A stretch of 64,000 nucleotides of DNA from Flavobacteriaceae bacterium (GTDB lineage: Bacteria; Bacteroidota; Bacteroidia; Flavobacteriales; Flavobacteriaceae): positions 217,343-281,342 of the forward strand of contig SIHP01000009.1 of NCBI GenBank assembly GCA_004762155.1. The letters are read 5' to 3'. Under the pieces are notes generated by a model. It was given only the letters and a program-made list of their open reading frames with translations. It ran no database searches and was not told the origin of the DNA. The first letter of the stretch is position 1. Each line of letters starts with the position of its first letter. Shown one piece after another: positions 45,401 to 53,205 of the stretch. A program made the position numbers and the translations under genes.

Positions 45401-45699
45401 TAGAGGCAAAAAGAAAAAATGCTATATCTAATAGTGGAGATCCTAATTTTTTAGGCGGAGTACATGCAAATCATCCAACTTATACTAGTAAAATTGGAGA
45501 ATATGTTGATAACTTATGGGCGAAAATTAAAAAAGACCATTCTAATTGGAATGAAAGTCAAATAGCTGATGCTATTGATGATGATATAATTCAATTGGCA
45601 GAAAACTTAAAGAGTTCTTTATTAGAAAATTCAGTAAAAGGTAATGTAGAGCTACCTACTTATTGGAAAAACGTAAAGTTTGATGATTTAACCAAATAA
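39418..45699 (+). CDS. Giant secreted polymorphic toxin: FN3, metzincin-like protease, AHH nuclease
   Basis: A 2093-residue protein with GTG start and signal peptide (LILSIVAIFTLCTMYSQ). In order: an N-terminal beta domain (about 20-280); one FN3 domain (about 284-372, with LKPGTTYEYKIKG); Gly/Asp-rich beta sections (to about 650); a zinc-protease domain with HELGHGIFGLEH at 852-863 and a Met-turn-like LMDYGNG (Met879); a long middle; hydrophobic helices at about 1520-1610; a domain with VIVHSN (His1730) and RLLSCNN (Cys1776), possibly a self-cleaving cysteine peptidase; and a C-terminal AHH/HNH nuclease with ESHHIFP (His1956-His1957), DINGDESLMNLIML and GVHANHPTY (His2016, His2019). This layout is that of a polymorphic toxin in which proteases release the nuclease. 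It lacks a T9SS C-terminal domain, so export must rely on partners. The next gene is the immunity candidate, 8 bases away. Confidence 0.85.
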   Translation: MKKLILSIVAIFTLCTMYSQQYPVQVISSVQAPVPVNFYNYADDTSLNSPIRVQIFLNDLTISNRRIRLKTYFEGGNISFQSKDIVFGAEDLYLDGGIPLILGNAELAPYYKYQNIQGIGAATYGQSIPEGSYNFCFEVYDYLTGFKLSDKKCTTVYIFKNEPPILNLPFNETNIIPNDFENIVFQWTPRHINVSNVEYELSIVEIWDDYIAPETAFLSQIPIYQETTRTTTLIYGPDKPLLLPDKKYAWRVQAKALQGIEEIGLFKNEGYSEIFWFSRTSPCQVPQNISAEAKGLTKINVFWDEDPTVYSDYIIAYREAGKEDAFWFTKKTNSSWATIWDLKPGTTYEYKIKGKCTYQYSEFSNVQEVTTDVVQNEDANYQCGIVPDEVAISNREPHPGLNAGDQISAGDFNIVITDINSQSSGMLSGEGYVSIPYLNMAKFAVNFTNILVNTNNQLAEGEIVTVYDPEFGEGASMTVDVNVNISEGVNGDDGEIEELVEVDFVIENITIDANGAFVITGTNGEEAIVPGDDDITIKGSNGDIWSVGEDGTITKEEGADGGAVTADSTNGIGADGNVASVTAEGVLVTFEESGYYSFDGLPEGTSSSFEEQYKIIDTKAGNKYNVAYKAISDNNGEDFINASVAITDDKIVKDSIVFKTKDGAKVIVDFWNGNTAKLKLQRKFHYADEEIYATIKNENGKYDVAGTLITTHLASQELEPINIKLVPVGTTINEGLISRTKEIYAKAGVTLNISALDKIDAEQIIGWDIDGDQRLKVGDSKILSHYTNEEKVFNNYIKNQSYYSAKTYYVFVTNVSTTDAEVDGFMPLKRQFGYVFTKKANTVEEQSRTLAHELGHGIFGLEHTWDEYSFPQGATNFLMDYGNGTVLNHIDWKKIHAPGMQLYWFQGDEDGQHYTTKGYFREKEFGENKDENKTFTFLTPSAQYIVLPNNVKNVTKFYGYYGNSFLEEEEQFKEFLSIVPGTIKSFEIDEETYEAKITKSGNSLFLEGYFFEDKEYSGLNFNIELSDKNTKEAIIFAVEDNGGTIGYNAILLSTSNYTEFNKEAEVKSPLYFPYENKEVKNLKSIGIQSTGSQYSYSSEEVNWAFGIEEQNYSRTDNTLLIRNKLLEFKTAYPRFLEEYVGNSDVLPISWSICSDYSLPNNYLSKFEMGLKDEYCDCYHSSPPQTGPGQPTDVYNCSKKDGVTINPQTRKEWLTLLYTFLQEKALKINEEISNSIIDYNLDNEKIKKDSSNDIAYIINIASQNDIGQLSVETILSMISKFVNETFTPESSSARKDLEGAIIKLVKYSNKNINKVLLEGIEGNNVYNSKKVLSEQIFYAVDDSFLFFGSDNRNELIVEFTKKIFDTPDLYDERLVEAVNDIENRTFIFEYTNFVGRALVELGNVASEAVTLGVLETPLSNYYKTETIDKDFITDEDDAQFGKIKLIQKTQSGFRTIEIEGKDPFKIDYSNEDYFKPFDLIFFTNKSNLSSAKAYENGIAKKDYPIPAIAVAYVSQAGENQTTADGIFTVIDVASLAISGTPLVSTVSALSKARKVFYTLDVISSVSSVTAIGISDHEELNEIKNILNTFSAITGVASMGDIVSGVKLKDLLRNAKNSVDEADDLASNIRSLTNNINKIEDYAELSRFVSNYEEVADKYLALALKDLQDAKYINDVDAVNDIKKAISKILNAKKGLKINPDDFKSVINFTEELSLIKNYVSKSDDYIDVIVHSNKVGDNFSVAIEVGGKVEDIVLSPTDFAKMLSDVPTDKTIRLLSCNNTESAIEIAKALNRDIIASSGEMRLYDNGLIETGNWFIAKASGEVEDFIPKRYGLDPTDNYVILGKQLDDPLLEAIRVGNRSKGTLATALRNAGFPKCADAVAGASNVNKNNKRLLDVGDSQIPNAKTDFSSTRNNITYKIGTPPAQPNETWAEFFTRLNKITEIDGVPFRAFNQFESHHIFPVDLFKQESFRKWFELVGHKHFDINGDESLMNLIMLEAKRKNAISNSGDPNFLGGVHANHPTYTSKIGEYVDNLWAKIKKDHSNWNESQIADAIDDDIIQLAENLKSSLLENSVKGNVELPTYWKNVKFDDLTK

Positions 45700-45707
45700 G
45701 CATTAAG

Positions 45708-46412
45708 ATGAAAAAAGTATATAAGCTTCAGGTTGACAGTGATTTGTTTAATGAATGGAAGCTAGTTTTGAGTGAGAAAGAGAACAAAAGGTTAAGTGTA
45801 ATTGATTCGATAGATTCAAATGAAAGAATTTTTTTGAAAGAAGAAGAAAGAATCAAGTTTTTTTTAATTAATATTCAGTCTGATAAAAGTCTAAGAAAAG
45901 AAAAACCTTTTCAATCAGATATACTTCAATGGACGGATGATATAACTTTAGGTGCTTTTAAAGCATCAGATGGTGTTATAATAAGTGAAAAAATGAAGAA
46001 TATCATAGAGAAATACTTACTTCCTAATCATTATTTTTATCCTTTAGATATTATAAACTCAGAAACATTAGAAACTAGAGATGATTATTATTTATTTCAA
46101 GTTTTAGGTAATAAAAATGATTTAACAAATTTCAAAGAGAGTGAATATGAATACATTCCAAGAAGAAGTAAAGAAGTGATAAAAACACAAAAAGGGGGGT
46201 TTAATAATTATGAAGAGTATTCACAAGAATATGATCGGTTATTTTTTAATGATAGGATAAAACTTAATATTACCTCCAGAATAATTGAAACTAAAAAAGA
46301 TATAATACCAGGATATAGCAATAATCTTTTTATTTCGGAAGTTTTATTTAAAGAAATAAAGAATATTGTAGGAATTGTGTCCGAAGAACAAAAAGATCTT
46401 TTTCTCAAATAG
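45708..46412 (+). CDS. Likely immunity protein, DUF1629/Imm11 type
   Basis: A 234-residue cytoplasmic protein without signal peptide or membrane segment, encoded 8 bases after the toxin gene. It has the pattern of the DUF1629/Imm11 family: a middle ISEKMKNIIEKYLLPNHYFYPL, followed by an aromatic strand YYLFQVLG, and a late VLFKEIKNIVGI. That family sits beside AHH-type nuclease toxins in other bacteria. Being the only cytoplasmic protein in the cluster also fits immunity against a nuclease that would act in the cytosol. The family call is by pattern and moderate; the immunity role is inference from position. Confidence 0.72.
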   Translation: MKKVYKLQVDSDLFNEWKLVLSEKENKRLSVIDSIDSNERIFLKEEERIKFFLINIQSDKSLRKEKPFQSDILQWTDDITLGAFKASDGVIISEKMKNIIEKYLLPNHYFYPLDIINSETLETRDDYYLFQVLGNKNDLTNFKESEYEYIPRRSKEVIKTQKGGFNNYEEYSQEYDRLFFNDRIKLNITSRIIETKKDIIPGYSNNLFISEVLFKEIKNIVGIVSEEQKDLFLK

Positions 46413-46463
46413 AATAATCAAAAACTAAATAAAGAAAGAATACAGTAAATCAAACTATTAGAA

Positions 46464-49400
46464 ATGAATAAAAAATTATCCCTGCATATTTTTATGCTAT
46501 TTTTCATATATGCAATAACAATAGTTGCAAATGAAAAAAGTATCCCAAAAGATAGTTTAAAAACAAGTAATTTTAATAAAGAATTACCAGTAAAGAAAAC
46601 TACAGTTAAAACTTTACGTTCATTTTCATCATTAGATAAATTTGATGAGGTTGTAAGCACAACACTTCAAAAAAGATTTACAGAAGAAGGCTATTTATTC
46701 AATTCACAAGATTCTACAGTAAATAAAGAATGGTTAGATAAAGCTACCAATACTTTTAAGACCATAGAAGAAGAAGATAATTATATAGATGAATTAAATG
46801 CAGAGGGTTTATCGCAATTACCAGTAGCAATAAAGCCAGTAAGTATTAGTAATGTAAAATATACCGTGGGTATTGCAAAAGCAACTTTTAAACCAGCATA
46901 TGCAGAGTTAACGGTTTTTTTAAAAGTAGAATTACCAAGCGATAATGAAGAAAGAGGTGACCAAGTTTTAATATTAGGCGCTTCGGATATTAAATTATCA
47001 TATGGAGGAGGTATTATTGGACAAGCAAAACTAAATTTAATATCGCAATTCACAATAAATTTTAATAAAGGTTCGCTTCTGCTAACTTTAAAAGGAAGCT
47101 TTGAAGAACCAGGAACCTATGCAACAATAGATTGTAATGGTTTTAAAGAAATGGGCTTAGATGCCAATTTAAAATTTGCAAATGGTTTGTTGCATCCTGT
47201 TGATAAAAAAGGGAAAAAGCAAGTTGGTTATGTAGAGGCAGATTTTAAAACAACAATTTCTGACTGGAATGATATGGTGGTAAACATATCGTTACCAGAA
47301 TTCGGTGTAAAGGGAATAGAAGGAACTACATTTCAATTAAATACGGCAGTTTTCGATTTTAGTGATTTACGTAACGATGAAGCAACACCATCTTCATACG
47401 TAAACAAATATTATGCAGATGCACCAACCTTATGGAGAGGAGTATATGTAAAATCGTTAAAAGTAATTTTACCTGAAGAATTTAAAATAAAAGGAGGCGG
47501 TGATGATAGAATTAGCTTTGGAGCTTCTAATTTAATTATAGATGGACAAGGTGTTACAGGAAAATTTATAGGAGAAAATATACTAAGTTTAAAAGAAGGA
47601 GATGCATCTGGTTGGGATTTCTCTCTAGATTATTTTTTATTAGATATTGAAACAAATAATTTAAAAGCAGGAGCGTTTAAAGGGAAAATTGTAATGCCAG
47701 TTTCTGAGTTAGATAGTTTAAGTTATGAAGCTGTTTTTCAGCCAGAAGCATATAAATTAGTTGTAAAGACAGAAAATACTATTAATTTTAATGTTTGGAA
47801 AGCAAATGTAAATTTAACACCAGATTCTTTTATAGAAATGGAAGTTAAAGATGGTAGTTTTAGACCCAAAGCCTCTCTAAACGGAACAATATCAATAGCA
47901 ACAGGATTAAAGAAAGATGATAATACAACACCTTCATCTACCAATACAAATAATACTTCACAACAAGAAAGTACAGTTAGGTTTGATGGAATAGAATTTC
48001 AAAAATTAATATTACAAACAGAAGCACCCAAGTTTTCTGTAGAATATTTTGGAATAAAAGGTCAATTAGGTTTGGCTGGTTTCCCTGTGACTATCAATGA
48101 AATTGGGTTAGAAACTAAAGTTGAAAATGAAGCAAGGTTAATTTTTGATTTATCAGTAAACTTATCTTCTACACAAGATGGAGGTAATGGAGGATCTACT
48201 AGGTTAGCTGTAAAAGGAATATTAGATGATCAAAAAAATAAGTGGAAGTTTGATGGAGTTGATTTAGAAAGACTTTTCATTCAAATGGAAGTTGGTGGAA
48301 CCGAATTAAAAGGTGCAATTTTTATTTTTGATGAAGATCCTACTTATGGTACTGGTTTCGCTGGAGCTGTTGGTGCAAAATTTTCTAAAGGATTAGAATT
48401 AGAGATTGAAGCAAAAGCCTTATTTGGTAGAACAGAAGAATTTAGATATTGGTTTGCAGATGCACAAGTAACTATTCCAGCAGGAATTCCTGTTTTTACA
48501 GGTTTTGCTTTAAATTCTTTTGGAGGAGGAGTTTATAACAGAATGAAAATGGCAGGTGTAAGTAAAAGCGAAAATGCCGCATTTGAAGAAATAGGAGCAT
48601 CAACTTCTGGAGTTATTTACGAGCCTTATAAAGATAATGCCTTTGGAATGAAGGCTTCAATAGGAATTACTACTCAAAATTCTGAAGATTTATTTCATGC
48701 CACAGTAGAATTCGGTATGGCTTTTAAAAGTTCAGGAGGTTTACAAGAGATTTACTTTAAAGGGTTTGGAGAATTAGTGTCTGCACTTCCTGCTGATTTT
48801 TATGATGTAGTAGGTGATAATTTAGGGGATGTTGCTTCTGCTGATTCAGATAGTACAACTGTTCCAGGAAAAAGAACATCAGCAGCAATATCAGCAGATG
48901 TATTTATAGGTTTTGATTTTGTAAATGACACATTTCATGCAACATCAGAACTTTATATAAATTTTGGTGTAATAAAAGGTATTGGACCATCTGGTAGAGC
49001 AGGTTGGCTAGATTTTTATGTGTCTGGTGATGAATGGCATTTATTAATTGGTACACCAGAAGACAGAGTTGGAATAAAATTAGATTTAGGAATTTTAAAT
49101 ATTCAAATGGATAGTTATTTCATGACAGGAGATAATTTACCAGGAAGTCCGCCACCGCCGCCAATTGTTGCAGAAATTTTGGGTCTTGATATTGCAGATT
49201 TAGATTATATGCGTGATGCAAATGCTTTAGAATCTGGTTTAGGTTTAGCATTTGGAGCTAGTATGAGTGTTTCAACTGGAGATTTAACATTTTTAATTTT
49301 TTATGCAAAATTTGATGCGGGAGTAGGGTTTGATATTATGCTTAAAGATTATGGAGATGCCTATTGTAAAGGATCCTCTGAACAAATAGGAATGAATGGT

Positions 49401-51107
49401 TGGTATGCAAATGGGCAATCTTATGCTTATTTACAAGGAGAATTAGGATTAACATTTAAACTTTTCGGAGGTAAAAAGAAAATACCAATTATAAGTGGTG
49501 GTGGAGCTGTTTTGTTACAAGCAAGATTACCAAATCCAGTTTGGATGAGAGGTTATTTAGGAGGGCACTACAACTTATTAGGAGGACTAATAAAAGGAAA
49601 GTTTAGATTTAAAGTAGAGTTAGGTGAAAAATGTGAAATTGTAGGAGGAAGTCCATTAGATGGAATTGTTGTTATTGGAGATTTAACACCAAAAGAAGGA
49701 AGTTCAGATGTTGATGTTTTTGTTGCACCTCAGGCTGTATTTAACTTACAAATAAATAAAATATTTGAGTTACCTGATGAAACAGGCGATAGAAAATATA
49801 AAATTTTACTAGATGAATTTTCAGTAAAAGAGGACAATAAACAAATAGAAGGTGAAATAAAATGGAATGACAGAAATGATGTTGCAGTATTTTATTCACA
49901 TGAAATATTACCACCTAATGCTCAAATTAAAGGTTTTGTACAGCTTCACTTTGAAGAGTTTAAAAATGGTTCTTGGGTAGTAATAAAAGATGAAGGTAAA
50001 ACGGCTATAGAAACAAAAGAAGTCAATTTTACAACTGGTGAAGCTCCAACAACAATTCCGTTGAGTAATATAGAATATATGTATCCTGTACTGGAACAAA
50101 AGAATTTCTTTACAGAAGAATATGGTACAGCATATATTAACTTAAAACGTGGTCAATCCTATTTGTTTGATGAGGTTCCTAATTGGGATAAAGTAATGTT
50201 AATGAATTCTGAAGGAGGAGATGTATTAACACAGCCTTTTACTTATAGTTCTGCAAAAAAACAGTTGTTATATTCAGTTCCTGATGGAATGAATAAAGAA
50301 ACAGGTTATGAGGTAACTATAAAGTTAATTTCTGAAGGAAGTGATTCAGATGGAAATGTATCGTCATCCTATAACTCAAAAAATATAGGGAACTCTGATG
50401 ATGAAAACACTGCAGAAGTAAAATCAAATACAGCTGAAGGGACTATAACTAAAGATGGAGAAAGAGAGCTTTTAACTTATAGTTTTAGAACTAGTGTTTA
50501 TGATACGTTTGAAGATAAGATGGATGATATGAATAAAAAAGATGATTTATACAATCATGTAGATTATCCATATGGATTAACATTATTAGCTAAAATTGAT
50601 AATCAAGAATCATTTGATTTATTAGAACTTAAAGGTAGTGTTTACTCTGGAAATAAACCATTAGTAGTAGCAAGAGCTGTAGTTGATGATTCTTATTATA
50701 AAAATCAAATTTATCCTTTGTTATATCAAGGTTATCCTTTTGAAGGAACAATATCAGTAAGTAGAGATGTAGAAAAAGTAGGTGTTCCTCCAGTTGAAGG
50801 AGTAGAACCTATGTCTTGGTACTTAACGTATTTAGAAAATGATTTTACAGGAGAAATAAATCAATATAACCCATACAGATATAATTTAACGCATTATTAT
50901 TTAAAGGATTATGAAGATTTAAGTTATCAATTGGTAACATCAGATTTAACATGGGAAAATAATGAACGTTATTCAAAATTAATAACAGAAGCTTTTCCTT
51001 ATATGAGAAAAGGAACCTATAAAACACAATTTAAATATGTTTTACCAGGTCAAGTACAAAATGGAAAAGATAATCTTGTTAAATACGTAAATAAGTTAAA
51101 TGAATAA
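46464..51107 (+). CDS. Giant beta-rich secreted protein of unknown family
   Basis: A 1547-residue protein with a signal peptide (MNKKLSLHIFMLFFIYAIT). Residues about 110-900 are a very regular series of beta strands alternating with short turns (for example LKFANGLLHPVDKKGKK, GASNLIIDGQGVTGKFIG, GAFKGKIVMP, GQLGLAGFPVTINEIGLETK), which suggests a long beta-solenoid, groove or barrel. A Pro run (GSPPPPPIV, about residue 898) and a Gly-rich part (to about 1065) follow. Residues about 1075-1547 look like Ig/FN3-type modules. I see no enzyme motif and cannot name a family. It overlaps the next gene by 8 bases and follows the immunity gene by 51 bases, so it belongs to the toxin operon; a structural or transport role is plausible. 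Confidence 0.7.
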   Translation: MNKKLSLHIFMLFFIYAITIVANEKSIPKDSLKTSNFNKELPVKKTTVKTLRSFSSLDKFDEVVSTTLQKRFTEEGYLFNSQDSTVNKEWLDKATNTFKTIEEEDNYIDELNAEGLSQLPVAIKPVSISNVKYTVGIAKATFKPAYAELTVFLKVELPSDNEERGDQVLILGASDIKLSYGGGIIGQAKLNLISQFTINFNKGSLLLTLKGSFEEPGTYATIDCNGFKEMGLDANLKFANGLLHPVDKKGKKQVGYVEADFKTTISDWNDMVVNISLPEFGVKGIEGTTFQLNTAVFDFSDLRNDEATPSSYVNKYYADAPTLWRGVYVKSLKVILPEEFKIKGGGDDRISFGASNLIIDGQGVTGKFIGENILSLKEGDASGWDFSLDYFLLDIETNNLKAGAFKGKIVMPVSELDSLSYEAVFQPEAYKLVVKTENTINFNVWKANVNLTPDSFIEMEVKDGSFRPKASLNGTISIATGLKKDDNTTPSSTNTNNTSQQESTVRFDGIEFQKLILQTEAPKFSVEYFGIKGQLGLAGFPVTINEIGLETKVENEARLIFDLSVNLSSTQDGGNGGSTRLAVKGILDDQKNKWKFDGVDLERLFIQMEVGGTELKGAIFIFDEDPTYGTGFAGAVGAKFSKGLELEIEAKALFGRTEEFRYWFADAQVTIPAGIPVFTGFALNSFGGGVYNRMKMAGVSKSENAAFEEIGASTSGVIYEPYKDNAFGMKASIGITTQNSEDLFHATVEFGMAFKSSGGLQEIYFKGFGELVSALPADFYDVVGDNLGDVASADSDSTTVPGKRTSAAISADVFIGFDFVNDTFHATSELYINFGVIKGIGPSGRAGWLDFYVSGDEWHLLIGTPEDRVGIKLDLGILNIQMDSYFMTGDNLPGSPPPPPIVAEILGLDIADLDYMRDANALESGLGLAFGASMSVSTGDLTFLIFYAKFDAGVGFDIMLKDYGDAYCKGSSEQIGMNGWYANGQSYAYLQGELGLTFKLFGGKKKIPIISGGGAVLLQARLPNPVWMRGYLGGHYNLLGGLIKGKFRFKVELGEKCEIVGGSPLDGIVVIGDLTPKEGSSDVDVFVAPQAVFNLQINKIFELPDETGDRKYKILLDEFSVKEDNKQIEGEIKWNDRNDVAVFYSHEILPPNAQIKGFVQLHFEEFKNGSWVVIKDEGKTAIETKEVNFTTGEAPTTIPLSNIEYMYPVLEQKNFFTEEYGTAYINLKRGQSYLFDEVPNWDKVMLMNSEGGDVLTQPFTYSSAKKQLLYSVPDGMNKETGYEVTIKLISEGSDSDGNVSSSYNSKNIGNSDDENTAEVKSNTAEGTITKDGERELLTYSFRTSVYDTFEDKMDDMNKKDDLYNHVDYPYGLTLLAKIDNQESFDLLELKGSVYSGNKPLVVARAVVDDSYYKNQIYPLLYQGYPFEGTISVSRDVEKVGVPPVEGVEPMSWYLTYLENDFTGEINQYNPYRYNLTHYYLKDYEDLSYQLVTSDLTWENNERYSKLITEAFPYMRKGTYKTQFKYVLPGQVQNGKDNLVKYVNKLNE

Positions 51108-53202
51108 TTTTTTAAATAATTCAAAGAATATAATCTGTACCGTTTTCTTTTTTCTTTTTGTATACAATTTACAAGCCCAAAGAGAATTAGGAAATGAAGT
51201 GCCAGAAGTAAAAGTAATAGCAACTGTAACTAAGAAAAAGGTTTTATTACGTTGGGGAGTAACAACTCCAATAGCATGGAAACATGCAAATAAAAACGGA
51301 TTTATTATAGAAAGAAAAACAATTGTAATTAATGGAGAAATAGTAAAATCACCTAATGTAGTACAATTGAATGATGTTCCAATTAAACCCAAACCTATGT
51401 TGGAATGGAAAGAGTTTACAGAGAAGAATGACAATGCAGCTATAGCAGCTCAGGCATTATATGGAGAACAATTTGATGTGGAAATGAATGAAGGTAATGG
51501 TTTGATGAGTATATTAAATCAAGCACAAGCTATTGAACAGCGTTTTTCTTTTGCTTTGTATGCAGCAGATCAGGATTTTGAAGTTGCAAAATTTTCTGGT
51601 CTGGCTTATGAGGATACTACTGTAAGAGAAAATGAAAAATATTTATATACAATTAAAGTAGTTAATGTAACTGAAAAGAAGCTAATTAAAAAAGGAGGAG
51701 TTTTAATAGCCACTTCAGATTATAAACCTTTACCACAACCACAAGAATTTGCCGGGGTTTTTAAAGACAAAACAGTAATGTTGAGTTGGAATTTTTTATT
51801 ATTAAAAAAATATTATAATAATTATATCATTGAAAGATCTTCTGATAATGGTAATACATTTAATGAATTAACAAACACACCAATAACAAATTTAGGAGAT
51901 AGTAAAAAAAGTCCTTCTGCAAGAATGATGTATGTAGATAGTTTATTTCAAAATGATAAATCATATTCTTATAGAATTAAAGGAATATCTCCTTTTGGTG
52001 AAAAAGGCCCGTATTCTAATATTGTATCAGGAAAAGGAGTTACACCTTTAAAGCATAATCCTTTTTTAACTAAAGTAGACTATTTAGATAATAAAGATGT
52101 TCTTTTAAGTTGGGAGTTTCCAGAGGAAGGAATGCCAACCTTACAACATTTTAAATTGTTAAGAGCTAATAAAGTAAAAGGGAATTATACAGTTGTAAAT
52201 CCAGACATAAATAAAAATGAACGTAGTATAACATTAACTAACGTAAAACCTATAAACTATTATAAAATAGTAGCAATAGGTAATGATAAAGGAGAGAGAA
52301 CATCATTCCCTAAAATGGTTCAGCCAGATGATAATACACCTCCAGCTATACCAACAATGTTAACAGGTATTATTGATACTCTTGGAATTGTAAAACTAAA
52401 TTGGAAACTTAATACTGAAGATGATTTTTTAGGATATAGAGTTTTTAAAGCAAATTTAGAGAAAGATGAATTTATCCAGATAACGTTCAAACCAACTCCA
52501 AACAATTCAATTATCGATACGGTAAATATTAAAACACTAAATAAAAACATTTATTACAAAGTTCAATCTTTTGATAAAAGATATAATCCGTCTGGTTTTT
52601 CAGAAGTTTTAAAATTGGATAGGCCAGATATTGTTCCTCCAACACAACCAGTTTTTACTTCGTTTAAGTCAGAAAAGGGTAAAGTAAATCTTAATTGGAT
52701 TGCAAGTACTAGTTCAGATGCAAAAAGTACTAGTGTATATAGAAAAGAAAAAGGTGTTGAATCTACATGGGAATTATTGGGAATAAAATCTATTGGAGAT
52801 AATAGTTTTGTAGATGAAAATGTATTGTTTGGAAAAGTATACCTGTATACTATTCTTACTATAGATGAATCAGGTTTAGAATCTGAACCAATAACACCTT
52901 TAAAGATTAGTATTGCTGATGATAATATTAAGCCATCAATAAACAAATTTACAGGAACTGTAGACCGAGAAATAAAAAATATAAAGCTAAACTGGGTTTA
53001 CAAGTATAAAAAAGTTGAAGAATATGTTTTGTATAAAGGGGCAGAAGAAGCTTCACCAACAATGTATAAGATAATTAAAGCAAGTAAAAAGAGTTATACA
53101 GATAATGCATTGATAATTAATACAAAGTACACGTATTTATTACAAGCAATATTTGAATCTGGAGCAAAATCACCATTAAAAAAAATTGAATTAAATTATT
53201 AA
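51100..53202 (+). CDS. Secreted multi-FN3-domain protein
   Basis: A 700-residue exported protein (signal peptide about 1-26, IICTVFFFLFVYNLQAQ). From about residue 215 to the end it is a chain of about five fibronectin type III domains with recurring marks: VMLSWNFLLLKKYYNNYIIER, KSYSYRIKGISPFGEKGPYS, VLLSWEFPEEG, VKLNWKLNTEDDFLGYRVF, VNLNWIAS, IKLNWVYKYKKVEEYVLY. The first 200 residues contain another FN3-like strand set (VLLRWGVTTPIAWKHANKNG). There is no T9SS sorting domain. It overlaps the preceding gene by 8 bases and is 3 bases before the SprB-repeat gene. It may be a linker or scaffold of the surface complex. Confidence 0.82.
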   Translation: MNNFLNNSKNIICTVFFFLFVYNLQAQRELGNEVPEVKVIATVTKKKVLLRWGVTTPIAWKHANKNGFIIERKTIVINGEIVKSPNVVQLNDVPIKPKPMLEWKEFTEKNDNAAIAAQALYGEQFDVEMNEGNGLMSILNQAQAIEQRFSFALYAADQDFEVAKFSGLAYEDTTVRENEKYLYTIKVVNVTEKKLIKKGGVLIATSDYKPLPQPQEFAGVFKDKTVMLSWNFLLLKKYYNNYIIERSSDNGNTFNELTNTPITNLGDSKKSPSARMMYVDSLFQNDKSYSYRIKGISPFGEKGPYSNIVSGKGVTPLKHNPFLTKVDYLDNKDVLLSWEFPEEGMPTLQHFKLLRANKVKGNYTVVNPDINKNERSITLTNVKPINYYKIVAIGNDKGERTSFPKMVQPDDNTPPAIPTMLTGIIDTLGIVKLNWKLNTEDDFLGYRVFKANLEKDEFIQITFKPTPNNSIIDTVNIKTLNKNIYYKVQSFDKRYNPSGFSEVLKLDRPDIVPPTQPVFTSFKSEKGKVNLNWIASTSSDAKSTSVYRKEKGVESTWELLGIKSIGDNSFVDENVLFGKVYLYTILTIDESGLESEPITPLKISIADDNIKPSINKFTGTVDREIKNIKLNWVYKYKKVEEYVLYKGAEEASPTMYKIIKASKKSYTDNALIINTKYTYLLQAIFESGAKSPLKKIELNY

Positions 53203-53205
53203 GTT

